A stretch of DNA of 64,000 bases, taken from Nitrospina sp. LS_NOB (GTDB lineage Bacteria > Nitrospinota > Nitrospinia > Nitrospinales > VA-1). Position numbers and translations under genes: made by a program. The first letter of the stretch is position 1. Each line of letters starts with the position of its first letter. The DNA lies in the NCBI GenBank assembly GCA_001542995.1, contig LFLA01000021.1, forward strand, positions 1 to 64,000, in the 5' to 3' direction. This document shows, piece after piece, positions 53,575 through 63,062 of this stretch. The notes under the pieces were generated by a model, which was given only the letters and a program-made list of their open reading frames with translations, searched no databases and was not told the origin of the DNA.

Positions 53575-55095
53575 TTATTTTAAGGTCAATATATTCCAGA
53601 AACTAACCATTTTGTTGGCATTTTTATCTTTGTTGTCACCATCCCAAAGAGCAAAGGCCAGCAAAACCGGTTTTTCACTTGAAAACTTAATGTCCCATCG
53701 GCTCGGGGTTTTTATGTCGCGTGAGAACACCACACTCCAACGGCCATTTTTCCATTGGCCCATACCTTTTAACTGCTGATCTTCCACGGGTTGAAGGCTA
53801 AGTGTTCCAAACCCCTCGGAGTTTATTTCTTCGACGGAGGACTCCATGAATGGATTCAGTAGTAATCCGCTTGGCGGGTGCAAAATGGAGTGAGACCGGT
53901 TTGGTTTGAGATTGTCGTCATTATAAATCTTCTGCCGCACGTCCGCTCTCCAATGCCAGATATTGACGGGTTTGTTTCTCTCCCCCATCCCGAAAAAAGG
54001 ACCGTCTGAAATATTGTCCTGATTGAGGGCAAACTGAACCGCGCTCTGGTCCAAATAGGTACCGTTAATGGCACCATTAGGTATGGGATCCTCCCATTCC
54101 AGACGAAAGGCAATTTCTTTATCATTGTGAACGGATTGAACGGTCAACCGGGTGATAGGATTTTTTCGGGCTCTCACCGGGCTAAGGCTGATCTCAAAAG
54201 AAACTACGCCGTTCCAGATTGGGCTATCGGGTTTCAGGTCGATCTTCTCTTTAATGGTTTGTGAGTATATTTTCCGGTCGGTCAGTGTGGGTTTGGAAGG
54301 TTGTATAAAAAAAAGAGATTGTAAATAATGAACCAGGTCCCATAGCTCCCTATCACGCATGTATTCATACGCATTCATCGGGGAACCGTCCAATCCGGTA
54401 ATAAGAGTTCGGTAGATATCGGGTCCTGCCGCCCCGGCCTTGTATTGGTCGGGCCGACGCAGGTCATAAACGAAAGACAGGTTGCCACCAAACTCTTGAA
54501 TAGAACCTGAAAGCCGGTCCTCGCTATCGCCCTCGTTCCCATGGCATCGGCCACACCTTAGTTGCTTATATATGATCCTTCCGTTGGCTATGGATAACTT
54601 GTCAAAAGGAGGTTCCAGGCTGACGGGCATTTCATAGTCAGGCAGCTCCATGCTGAAGCGTCTGGAAAAGGTTTTAATAAATTCTGCCAGGAGATGAATT
54701 TCCTCCTCACTTAAAACATCGATCCAGGGTGGCATGGCAGTCCCGGGAATTCCGTTTTGAATAGTTTTATAAAGGTCTTCGTTGAGCGGGAGGGTATTGG
54801 TTCTGGTAGAATGGAATTTGAAAATTCCCAGGTTTAAGTTTCTAGGTTTGGGGAATAAATAATAAGAGGCATTGCCCTGTCCGTTGCCCTTCGCTCCATG
54901 GCAAGGAATGCAGAACTTGTAATAAAGAGCTTTTCCTCTTTTTTCCACCAACAACTCCGTCCCCATTTGGGACTCGGATTCTTCGATCATTTTTTCTACC
55001 TTGCGGGATTCGATGCCTGAAGAGGGGGGAACCAGTGACAAGCACATAAGGCTGGCGATCACATAAAACCGGAGGATTGTAGAAAGAAAAGGCAT
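53575..55095 (-). CDS. Diheme c-type cytochrome with EB_dh-like heme domain
   Basis: 506 residues from an ATG at 55095 that has AAAAGGG upstream and starts a signal peptide (LSTILRFYVIASLMCLSLVP). Two heme c sites: CIPCH (62-66) with Met ligand in TAMPPW, and CGRCH (181-185). The C-terminal 230 residues (VSFEISLSPVRARKNP, IAFRLEWEDP, IWHWRADVRQK) resemble the ethylbenzene dehydrogenase-type b-heme gamma subunit domain. A periplasmic electron carrier. The frame is open to 55218, but that start lacks a signal peptide. Confidence 0.83.
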   Translation of the reverse strand: MPFLSTILRFYVIASLMCLSLVPPSSGIESRKVEKMIEESESQMGTELLVEKRGKALYYKFCIPCHGAKGNGQGNASYYLFPKPRNLNLGIFKFHSTRTNTLPLNEDLYKTIQNGIPGTAMPPWIDVLSEEEIHLLAEFIKTFSRRFSMELPDYEMPVSLEPPFDKLSIANGRIIYKQLRCGRCHGNEGDSEDRLSGSIQEFGGNLSFVYDLRRPDQYKAGAAGPDIYRTLITGLDGSPMNAYEYMRDRELWDLVHYLQSLFFIQPSKPTLTDRKIYSQTIKEKIDLKPDSPIWNGVVSFEISLSPVRARKNPITRLTVQSVHNDKEIAFRLEWEDPIPNGAINGTYLDQSAVQFALNQDNISDGPFFGMGERNKPVNIWHWRADVRQKIYNDDNLKPNRSHSILHPPSGLLLNPFMESSVEEINSEGFGTLSLQPVEDQQLKGMGQWKNGRWSVVFSRDIKTPSRWDIKFSSEKPVLLAFALWDGDNKDKNANKMVSFWNILTLK

Positions 55096-55230
55096 CTTGG
55101 ACCCTTTTATGGGAACAAATGATCTCACTTGATTAAAGAAAAGACTATCACCGGTACCAGATACTGGCAAGCCAAATGGATTCGCCAACTCTTTTTTTAT
55201 GTCTAACGCTGCGGGCACGTTGCGGGCGAT

Positions 55231-56298
55231 TTAATTTGTGTTTGGCTTGCTATATTTTTCCCGAATATACTTCGAAACTACCCGACCTAATTTAACACTG
55301 GGCTTTTCTACAAGTTTCAACATAAAAAAACATACCCATAAAAGAACAAAAAGTGCTTCTATATCCGGATGAAGAATAGATGCTGATGTTTCACCCAATG
55401 CTTTTTTTATAGGGTTCCACATCCAATTGTGAAACAAATATACTGAATAGGTCAGGTCTGAAAAAAGTCGTATTCCTGAAGTTGATATAAAGTTTACCCG
55501 ATAACGCCATGACAACAAAAATATCACTACGGCTAATGCAGCAAAATGCTGCCCAATCCAGCGTGGCTGATAAACGGAAATCAGGTAATAGTATTGAAAT
55601 AAGACTAAAAAAGTGAATCCTATCAACAGACTAAAACTGACCCGTTTTATTTCTTTAAGGTAACAAAATGCACCCAAAAACAGGAACGGACTATAAATGG
55701 TAAAATAACCTTTAGTATAGATATCTGAAGACGGGATTGGTGAAAGTATCCCAAGCAGAATCGTTGCAACTAATAAAATCCAAGGCAGTGTTTTTGGGTA
55801 TTCATGTATCAGGTTTAAGTACCGCAAAACACCCATAAAAACATAAAACACTACTTCTACACGTAAAGTCCATTCCACCCCATTCAATGTGTATGGGGTG
55901 CCGAAAAAATCACCAACAAGTAATAGCTGAGGAAGTATAGTGCCAATATCAGGAATATGGCCGTCAGAGTAATATCTATCGATAGCCTGTAACAACACAG
56001 CCACAATATAAAGTGGGTAAATTCTAAAAATTCTTTTTATAAAAAAATCGGTTGGCCGTTCGGACTGCAATACATGGGTAATGATGTAACCAGAAACAAG
56101 AAAAAAAATAATAATACCAGCTCCTCCGCCACGGAACAATGGAAGCAAACATTCCAGAACAAAGCGAGGAGCAGCATGCAGTGTTTCATTATTTATATAA
56201 GTTAAAGCATGGACGTAAGACTTATGCCCAACAAGAACGCTGACAAAGGCAAAAATCCTCAAGTAGTCTAGAAATATTATTCTTCGATTATCTGGCAT
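55231..56298 (-). CDS. Acyltransferase 3 family membrane protein (OafA-like)
   Basis: 355 residues with about ten transmembrane segments. Start RRIIFLDYLRIFAFVSVLVG and HKSY with the conserved His, then FFLVSGYIITHVLQ and the arginine of FFIKRIFRIYPLYIV are the family landmarks. It would O-acetylate a cell-envelope carbohydrate at the periplasmic face. Lower GC and codon use than its neighbours suggest it was acquired; it is not next to the main polysaccharide locus. Confidence 0.88.
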   Translation of the reverse strand: MPDNRRIIFLDYLRIFAFVSVLVGHKSYVHALTYINNETLHAAPRFVLECLLPLFRGGGAGIIIFFLVSGYIITHVLQSERPTDFFIKRIFRIYPLYIVAVLLQAIDRYYSDGHIPDIGTILPQLLLVGDFFGTPYTLNGVEWTLRVEVVFYVFMGVLRYLNLIHEYPKTLPWILLVATILLGILSPIPSSDIYTKGYFTIYSPFLFLGAFCYLKEIKRVSFSLLIGFTFLVLFQYYYLISVYQPRWIGQHFAALAVVIFLLSWRYRVNFISTSGIRLFSDLTYSVYLFHNWMWNPIKKALGETSASILHPDIEALFVLLWVCFFMLKLVEKPSVKLGRVVSKYIREKYSKPNTN

Positions 56299-56315
56299 AG
56301 GATTTTATAGATATT

Positions 56316-57422
56316 TCATTCTGGCGGTAGGACCTTGTACAGTTTGTTCGTCTCGTCGGCGATTTTATCGTGCAGGTAAAGGATCAACCATCGTTTACCA
56401 CCCTCTTTCACCACCCCGATGACCACATCGCGAAACAGGATTGCCGGTTGTTTCTTCTGCAAAGTTTTAAAAATGGTTCTCGACCATTTCGCCGCCCGCC
56501 CGACCTGATATTTCTGCACCCAATCAAAGAGTTTATTGTCGGTAAAAGGGATCGCCACCTCCCTGGCCCCGGTTAAATGTGATACCCGTAACCCAAGCAT
56601 TTTGTTCAGCACCGGTTTTTGGCTTAATTGCCCGGCCCATTCCAGATAATCCGCAAGAGTGTTCAACAAATCATAAACCCGGGCTTCATATAACGGCGCT
56701 GAGGATTCAGGATGCCAAACCTGAGCGATGTTTTTAGCCAGAGAAATATAAAGCAATTTTACTTCAGCCCACGGTAGCGGTTTCACCGAAAACAAAATAT
56801 TTTTTCTCGATGCCTCGACGATATCATGAACCTTATCCGGCAAAGACCGTTCCTTTTCTTCCTGCAATTGATCCATTTCATCGAGCAGGATTTCGGGTTC
56901 AGGGATTTCGTCGGACCGATGCTCGCCATAAACTTGTATTGCAGCTTCACCCACTAACAGTAGCCATTGAACCCGAAGCGCCCGCATCACCCGGAGCCGG
57001 AAGAAGGCCGGAACCCATGACGGATCCGCATTATTTTTATTAGAAGCAACACCGGGAACCACCTCACGGAGACGAAACTGAGTCAGTCTTTCCAGACCGG
57101 GAAGCTCCAGCATCTCCAGAATTCGGCGATTCGTTTCCAGAAAGGTAGCGAGCACATTTCCAATGCGGGCTTTTTCCAATGGCTTTTTCTCATCGGGATG
57201 ATAAATAGCGGCAAGGCGGGAAACCAGATGCAGAGTGTCCGGTAAAATCTCTTCCTGACATGAAATATTTCCCTTGCGACAAGCAGAACAGGTTTCCAGC
57301 ACAAGTTCCAAGGCCTTGCCCTCCTCGGGAGAAACGCCTCTCCTCTGCTGGAATTGTTTTTGCCGGGCATCCATGAATCGCCAGAGCTTAAAGATCCCTA
57401 TTGCCAGATTAATAAAAGACAT
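56316..57422 (-). CDS. Protein of unknown function with internal duplication
   Basis: 368 residues, helical. Two halves share a pattern: LVSRLAAIYHPDEKKPLEKA with RIGNVLATFLETN, and LAKNIAQVWHPESSAPLYEA with RVYDLLNTLADYL. The N-terminus is hydrophobic (FINLAIGIFKLWRF), perhaps a membrane anchor. I recognise no family. A partial copy of its 3' end survives 6.7 kb away (49517-49622). ATG start. Confidence 0.65.
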   Translation of the reverse strand: MSFINLAIGIFKLWRFMDARQKQFQQRRGVSPEEGKALELVLETCSACRKGNISCQEEILPDTLHLVSRLAAIYHPDEKKPLEKARIGNVLATFLETNRRILEMLELPGLERLTQFRLREVVPGVASNKNNADPSWVPAFFRLRVMRALRVQWLLLVGEAAIQVYGEHRSDEIPEPEILLDEMDQLQEEKERSLPDKVHDIVEASRKNILFSVKPLPWAEVKLLYISLAKNIAQVWHPESSAPLYEARVYDLLNTLADYLEWAGQLSQKPVLNKMLGLRVSHLTGAREVAIPFTDNKLFDWVQKYQVGRAAKWSRTIFKTLQKKQPAILFRDVVIGVVKEGGKRWLILYLHDKIADETNKLYKVLPPE

Positions 57423-57611
57423 GAAGTTTTTTTCTATAAGAGGGAAGAAGCATTGGTGTTATATTGAACCCACAAGTGGGTTTTATTGCCCGTAGCTTGC
57501 CGTGTTTTTTTTAAATAGCGCTTATAATAGGATACCTCGTCCGCTTGCGGCGGAGCTGTTCATTGAGTTCGTTTTTTATTTTCCATACTGCCTGTCAACC
57601 CGGTCCCTACC
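57423..57611. other. Divergent intergenic region with hairpin and TATAAT
   Basis: AACCCAC-AA-GTGGGTT at 57467-57482 is a perfect inverted repeat followed by TTATTG. TATAAT at 57523-57528 faces the TPR lipoprotein gene, but its best -35 (TTGCCG) is 20 bases away, so the promoter call is weak. A second small stem CCGC-TT-GCGG is near 57544. Confidence 0.35.
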
Positions 57612-58028
57612 ATGAGCCATCTCAAACTTCTGCTGAAATGTTTTGCCATCATCCTCACCGGACTAATTTTAACCCAATGCGGGGAAAAGACGAGCGCCCA
57701 ATATGTCCAGGAGGGCATTGAGTATTCCAAGCAGGGGCGATATGACAGCGCGGGGGAATCTTTCTTAATGGCCGTAGAAAAAGACCCCAAAAATATTGAC
57801 GGGCATTATGGGTTGGGAGGAATCTATAATCTTGAAAAAAAATATGAAGACGCAGAGAAGGCTTTCAAGTCAGCCATCCAGCTCGACCCCACCCACTACA
57901 ATGCCTGGTACAGCCTAGGCTACACCTATGAACTGATGGACAAAAAAGAGGATGCCGAAAAAAGCTATGAGAAATACCGCCGACTCAAGGGAAAAATGGA
58001 TTCCATCATGAACAAGGAGAAGCCTTGA
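57612..58028 (+). CDS. TPR lipoprotein
   Basis: 138 residues. Lipobox LTQC in AIILTGLILTQCGEKT, then three TPR units (AQYVQEGIEYSKQGRYDSAG, IDGHYGLGGIYNLEKKYEDA, YNAWYSLGYTYELMDKKEDA). An outer-membrane-anchored scaffold, partner perhaps the FGE-fold lipoprotein encoded next (4-base overlap). Confidence 0.85.
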   Translation: MSHLKLLLKCFAIILTGLILTQCGEKTSAQYVQEGIEYSKQGRYDSAGESFLMAVEKDPKNIDGHYGLGGIYNLEKKYEDAEKAFKSAIQLDPTHYNAWYSLGYTYELMDKKEDAEKSYEKYRRLKGKMDSIMNKEKP

Positions 58029-58906
58029 GGCCATTAATACTTTTCATCCTCCTGTTCGCCTGGGTCAGCGCCTGCGCCCCTGCCAGCAAAAAGCACCGTA
58101 AACGCTACCGAAAAGCTCAACCGACAGAACAATTAGCACACAAACAAAAACGTCCATCGAAATCCGCCAAACCGCAATTCACCCCCAAGCTGTCGAACCC
58201 CATTGTACGTGGTTCGATGAAAACTTCTTTACTCCCGACTCTCTTGAGCAAAAAGGATCAGGCTTTAATGATCCTCATCGATGCGGGCAAATACCGTGTC
58301 GGTAAGAAGAAACTTTCTACCCGTGGAACGCTGAGTGAAAACAAATCGCCATTCACAAACCTAGCGGCGTTTTACATCGACCGGACAGAAATCACCGCCA
58401 CTCAATTTCGCAAATACCAATCTGCCTATGACGAAAAACCCTTCATGGGGGGAAAAGACTGCCCTAACTGCCCGGCCATGGGCATCAACTGGATTCAGGC
58501 GAGCAAGTATTGCCGGTGGGCGGGCAAACGCCTGCCGCGGGAAGTAGAATGGGAAGCTGCCGCTCGGGGTGTCAGCAGCTTCACTTATCCCTGGGGAGAG
58601 GTGTTTCTTCCTGAACACTCTAATCTACTGGGAGAAAAAGACGGGCACCTGTTTGCCGCGCCGGTGGGTTCTTTTCTACCCGGCGCCAGTGCCAGCGGTG
58701 TGATGGATATGACCGGGAACGTCTGGGAATGGGTGGACGATAAAAAATCTGAACGGCCCCAGCCTGGAACCCGCATTGTCAAAGGCGGGGGATGGACCAG
58801 CGATAAAAAACAGGCGCGCATTTCATTTCGCAACCACGTCGATCTTAAAATGAATAACCCAACATTTGGGTTTCGTTGTGCAAAATCTCTGGTGCGAAAA
58901 AGATAA
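58025..58906 (+). CDS. FGE/SUMF1-fold lipoprotein
   Basis: 293 residues. TTG start overlapping the upstream stop (TTGA). Lipobox VSAC in LLFAWVSACAP, then a basic linker, then the FGE fold: FYIDRTEITATQFRKY, GINWIQASKYCRWAGKRLPR, EVEWEAAARGVSSFTYPWGE, DMTGNVWEWVDD, GGGWTSDKKQARISFRNHV and TFGFRCAKS. As in the other FGE-like protein here, the catalytic Cys pair is missing. Confidence 0.83.
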   Translation: MRPLILFILLFAWVSACAPASKKHRKRYRKAQPTEQLAHKQKRPSKSAKPQFTPKLSNPIVRGSMKTSLLPTLLSKKDQALMILIDAGKYRVGKKKLSTRGTLSENKSPFTNLAAFYIDRTEITATQFRKYQSAYDEKPFMGGKDCPNCPAMGINWIQASKYCRWAGKRLPREVEWEAAARGVSSFTYPWGEVFLPEHSNLLGEKDGHLFAAPVGSFLPGASASGVMDMTGNVWEWVDDKKSERPQPGTRIVKGGGWTSDKKQARISFRNHVDLKMNNPTFGFRCAKSLVRKR

Positions 58907-58914
58907 AACCTGGA

Positions 58915-58951
58915 TGAAAAACAAGAGAAGCCAGCGAAGAACTCGCTGGCT
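58915..58951 (-). terminator. Terminator hairpin after nrdJ
   Basis: AGCCAGCGA-5 bases-TCGCTGGCT (58929-58951), a perfect 9-bp stem; reading on the minus strand it is followed by TCTCTTGTTTTT. It lies 39 bases beyond the nrdJ stop and 22 after the convergent FGE-like gene, so it may stop transcription from both sides. Confidence 0.8.
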
Positions 58952-58989
58952 GAACTCCTGCAAACATTCTATTCAGGTGGGAGGGTGAA

Positions 58990-61900
58990 TCAGGAGCAAC
59001 CTGATGTCGCTCCACAAGTCATGCACTTCAAACAGGTTCCGTTTCGAACCAATGTCAAGCTTCCGCATTCCTGACAGGCATCACCTTCATAGCCTTTTAG
59101 TTTGGCGACCACGGCCGTCGTGGTCGCAACTCCCGCAGACTGGGGAGAATTTTTAAGAGCACCCAACGCCGAGGCACCATTGCCGTTGCCATTTCCATTG
59201 GACGGAGCCTTTGCGATTGCATGGGATATCTTTGGCGCCGTTTCGGTGCTCGTGGAAGTCTCAGGTGGTAACGAACCCGACGACCCATTAGAGTTGAACC
59301 CGGCATCATCGTCACTGGATTGCTGATTCTTTTTACCGATGGAGTCGGACCGCAAATCATCCGGGGTCACTTGAGCCAGATCGGTCCTGCCCAGATAACT
59401 GATCGCCAGCTCCCGGAAAATATAGTCGATGGTTGAGGTGGACATGGTGATTGCCTGGTTGCCAGTAACAATCCCGTTCGGTTCAAACCGGGTGAACACA
59501 AACGCATCGGTAAATTCTTCCAGCGGAACACCGTGTTGCAGTCCCAGCGAAATCGCGATGGCAAAGCAGTTCATCAAACTGCGATAGGCGGCGCCTTCTT
59601 TATGCATATCGATGAAAATTTCGCCGAGAGTTCCATCATCGTATTCACCGGTTCTGAGATAAACCTTATGACCGCCAATGGAGGCTTTCTGGGTATAACC
59701 TTTTCTGCGGTGCGGCAGAACTTTGCGCCTGTGTTCACGCACCACTTCAATGATCTGTTTGGCCGCCTGCATGGCCGGGGCATCCTCTTCCATTTTCAGT
59801 TGGTTAAAGCTGTCCGTCGCCACACTGTTTAGCGGCTGGCTGAGTTTGGAGCCGTCGCGATAGATAGCGGTTCCCTTCAACATCAGTTTCCAACTCAGCA
59901 TATGCGCCCGTTCGACATCGACAATGGTGGCATCGTTGGGCATATTGATGGTTTTGGATATTGCGCCGGAAAGAAAAGGCTGGGCCGCCGCCATCATGCG
60001 AATGTGTGCCTCGGGGCGGATAAAACGTTTACCATACTTTCCGCACTGGTTGGCACAATCGAAAACAGAGTAATGGCGCTCTTTCAGATGCGGGGCGTCT
60101 TCAACCGTCATTCTTCCGCAAATGCTGTCATTAGCCGACTGGATTTCTTCATCGGTAAAACCCAGATGCTCCAGCAAGTTGAAGGTTATGGAGTCCAACT
60201 GCTCATCGGTCAACTTCAATACGTCCTTGCAGAACGATTCCCCCAGAACAAATTTATTGAACGCAAAACTAATATCAAAAGCCTTCGGCAATTCAAGCTG
60301 AACATTATCGAGCACTCCATCGGTGAACCCTTTTTTGCGCAGGGAATTCCGGTTGATGTAAGGAGCGGCTTCCAGACTCCCCGAGCCCACGCAATATTCA
60401 ACAATGTCCTTAATCTCATCAGGCTTGTAACCCAGCCTGCGAAGCGCGCCGGGAACCGACTGATTGATGATCTTAAAATAACCGCCGCCTGCCAGCTTCT
60501 TGTATTTAATCAGAGCGTAGTCCGGCTCAATGCCTGTGGTATCGCAATCCATCAGCAATCCGATCGTACCCGTCGGCGCGATACAAGTGGTCTGGGCATT
60601 GCGGAATCCGTTCTTCCCGCCCAGATCCAGCGCATCCGCCCATTCTTTTCGGGCCGCGTCGAGGAGATAGGTTGGACAATGTTCCGCCTGAATACCCTGC
60701 GGGTATACGGTGAGCCCCTCATACTCACGAACTTCCGCATTATGCGCCGCACGCTGGTGGTTATTCAGAACCCGGAGCATGGCGTCCCGGTTCTTCTCAA
60801 AGCCTGCAAAGGGACCCAACTCTCCAGCCATTTCTGCCGACATGGCATAAGAGGCCCCTGTCGTCATGGCGGAAATTGCGCCGGCGATGGCCCGGCCGTC
60901 TTCCGAGTCATAAGGAATACCCATTACCATGAGCATGGCTCCCAAATTGGCATAACCAAGGCCCAAGGTGCGGAACTCAAAACTCTTTTTGGCGATAGCC
61001 TGATTGGGGAACTGCGCCATCATCACTGAAATTTCCAGCGTGAGAGTCCACAAGCGGCAAGCATGCCGGTAATTTTCTATTGCAAACACTCCCTTTTCCT
61101 CATCGTAAAAACGCATCAGGTTGATGGACGCGAGGTTGCAGGCGGTGTCATCGAGGAACATGTATTCGGAGCAGGGATTGGAAGCACGGATCGGCCCATC
61201 TTCCGGACAGGTATGCCACTCGTTGATCGTCGTGTGAAACTGCAGTCCCGGATCGGCACTGGACCAGGCGGAGTAGTTGACCTTTTCCCACAAATCTTTA
61301 GCGGGTAGGGTTCTAGCGACCCCTCCATCGGTTCTGCGGATCAGGTTCCAGTCTCCGTCGCATTCCACTGCGCGCAGAAACTCATTGGTGAGTCGAACCG
61401 AGTTGTTGGAGTTCTGGCCCGAAACAGTCAGGTAACCTTCTGAAGTCCAATTGGTGTCATACTCTTCAAACTCAATATCCTTGATCCCTTGCCGGGCCAG
61501 TTGGATAACGCGATAAATATAGTTTTCAGGGATGAAGCAATCCAATCCCTTGCGGACGGCTTTTTTCAAGGCTTTATTTTTCTGCACGTCAAACCGGGTT
61601 TCTTCCCCTTCATCCTTTAACCAGCAAGCCTGGATGATCTCTTTCAGGCACCGGCGGGTCATCTTGCTTCCCGCCGCTAGAGCGGCAACCTTGCGCTCTT
61701 CTCGGACCTTCCATTCAACAAACTCTTCAATGTCAGGATGGTCCATGTCAAGAGTGACCATCTTGGCTGCGCGTCGGGTGGTTCCACCAGATTTAATCGC
61801 TCCCGCCGCCCGGTCGCCGATCTTTAAGAAACTCATCAGCCCGGAAGATTTTCCTCCACCGGAAAGAGACTCGCCATCTCCACGGAGATTGGAGAAGTTG

Positions 61901-62598
61901 CTCCCGGTTCCAGACCCGAACTTGAACAGCCGAGCTTCCTGCCGCCACAGATCCATGATCCCGCCATCACCTACCAGATCATCACTTACAGAAAGAATGA
62001 AGCAGGCATGTGGTTGCGGTCGTTCATATGCGTTTTTGGACTTTTGCAGTCCGCCAGCTTCCTCGTCGAAATAATAATGTCCTTGTGCCGGTCCTTCGAG
62101 GCCGTAGGCCCAGTTCATACCCGTGTTGAACCATTGCGGAGAATTAGGTGCTGCCAACTGCCGCGCCAACATATAACGCATCTCATCATAATAATTGCGC
62201 GCGTCTTTCTCACTGCTAAAACAATTATTTTTCCAGCCCCAATATGTCCAGCACCCGGCCAGACGATGAAAAACTTCCTGCGATGTGGTTTCGCAGGTGA
62301 ACTGCGCCGATTGAGGAAGCTGATTCAGCGCCTCTTCATCCGGTACCGATGGGCAAAGCCATTCGGGCAGTCCGGGCTCGAACTTCTTTTTCAACCGGGC
62401 CGGAACTCCCGCCTTGCGAAAGTATTTCTGCGCCATGATATCCACCGCCACCTGCGACCAGATGTCAGGCACCAAAACATTCTTGATTTCAGAAACCAAG
62501 GAACCATCGGCATTGATGATTTTAGAATCACGCTCGACAAAGCCAATTCCTTCGTAGGGGTCCTGATGGCCCTTGGTAAATACCCGATCGATTCGCAT
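58990..62598 (-). CDS. nrdJ: Vitamin B12-dependent ribonucleotide reductase (class II)
   Basis: 1,202 residues, the long NrdJ type. N-terminal [18 protein letters not shown], substrate region [20 protein letters not shown], active site [40 protein letters not shown], and C-terminal zinc ribbon [23 protein letters not shown], with a final Cys pair for re-reduction. Makes deoxyribonucleotides with adenosylcobalamin, oxygen-independent. ATG at 62598 has GGAG upstream; a GTG at 62610 is the alternative. No class I or III reductase in the window. Confidence 0.96.
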   Translation of the reverse strand: MRIDRVFTKGHQDPYEGIGFVERDSKIINADGSLVSEIKNVLVPDIWSQVAVDIMAQKYFRKAGVPARLKKKFEPGLPEWLCPSVPDEEALNQLPQSAQFTCETTSQEVFHRLAGCWTYWGWKNNCFSSEKDARNYYDEMRYMLARQLAAPNSPQWFNTGMNWAYGLEGPAQGHYYFDEEAGGLQKSKNAYERPQPHACFILSVSDDLVGDGGIMDLWRQEARLFKFGSGTGSNFSNLRGDGESLSGGGKSSGLMSFLKIGDRAAGAIKSGGTTRRAAKMVTLDMDHPDIEEFVEWKVREERKVAALAAGSKMTRRCLKEIIQACWLKDEGEETRFDVQKNKALKKAVRKGLDCFIPENYIYRVIQLARQGIKDIEFEEYDTNWTSEGYLTVSGQNSNNSVRLTNEFLRAVECDGDWNLIRRTDGGVARTLPAKDLWEKVNYSAWSSADPGLQFHTTINEWHTCPEDGPIRASNPCSEYMFLDDTACNLASINLMRFYDEEKGVFAIENYRHACRLWTLTLEISVMMAQFPNQAIAKKSFEFRTLGLGYANLGAMLMVMGIPYDSEDGRAIAGAISAMTTGASYAMSAEMAGELGPFAGFEKNRDAMLRVLNNHQRAAHNAEVREYEGLTVYPQGIQAEHCPTYLLDAARKEWADALDLGGKNGFRNAQTTCIAPTGTIGLLMDCDTTGIEPDYALIKYKKLAGGGYFKIINQSVPGALRRLGYKPDEIKDIVEYCVGSGSLEAAPYINRNSLRKKGFTDGVLDNVQLELPKAFDISFAFNKFVLGESFCKDVLKLTDEQLDSITFNLLEHLGFTDEEIQSANDSICGRMTVEDAPHLKERHYSVFDCANQCGKYGKRFIRPEAHIRMMAAAQPFLSGAISKTINMPNDATIVDVERAHMLSWKLMLKGTAIYRDGSKLSQPLNSVATDSFNQLKMEEDAPAMQAAKQIIEVVREHRRKVLPHRRKGYTQKASIGGHKVYLRTGEYDDGTLGEIFIDMHKEGAAYRSLMNCFAIAISLGLQHGVPLEEFTDAFVFTRFEPNGIVTGNQAITMSTSTIDYIFRELAISYLGRTDLAQVTPDDLRSDSIGKKNQQSSDDDAGFNSNGSSGSLPPETSTSTETAPKISHAIAKAPSNGNGNGNGASALGALKNSPQSAGVATTTAVVAKLKGYEGDACQECGSLTLVRNGTCLKCMTCGATSGCS

Positions 62599-62722
62599 AT
62601 AACGCTCCACTTCGCTAAAAAATGTAATCCCAACAAATTGAATTAGTTATGGGTCAAAGGTTCGAAGGACAACAACAGCTCTTAACTGCCCTTTTTCCTT
62701 AAAATTCTTGGGTGCCTCAAAC

Positions 62723-62782
62723 CACAAAATATCTATATTTTGTGTTGTCCAGCAAAATATTATACAAGATGTAGTATGTCAA
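62723..62782 (-). promoter_or_regulatory. nrdJ promoter with operator-like palindrome
   Basis: On the minus strand TTGACA (62782-62777), then 17 bases, then TATTTT (62759-62754); a perfect TATAAT also sits at 62764-62759 but only 12 bases from the -35. Just downstream lies a perfect palindrome CACAAAATAT-AG-ATATTTTGTG (62744-62723). It resembles but does not match the 16-bp NrdR box, so the regulator is open. No B12 riboswitch is seen in the leader. Confidence 0.62.
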
Positions 62783-63062
62783 CGAAATTCTAGAGTGCCT
62801 GAAAAACTTTCTTTCAAGGCCACAAAACATAACGGTTTCGTGCCCCTTTCCTACCCCAACTATAGGCGAATAAAAAGCAAAAATCAATGTCGTGGAAAAT
62901 AAAAAAATTAATTTTTTCTACTGACTTTTAAGAGGCTGGGAATTTTCTGCGAACAAACGGAAGATATAACGCGGGGGAGCAAAACCTTTTCAAGTCGCAA
63001 CAACTCTTTGCCAGCGGACGTGATATTTAACTTTAGCTCTCGTGGCCCGCTGGGGTAAAGAA

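Noticed and set aside
59902-61029. 375-codon plus-strand ORF
   Set aside because: It lies entirely opposite nrdJ, whose conserved motifs are on the minus strand; composition is that of a shadow frame.
62599-63062. Cobalamin riboswitch upstream of nrdJ
   Set aside because: No B12-box-like GCCACTG and no long structured leader could be found.
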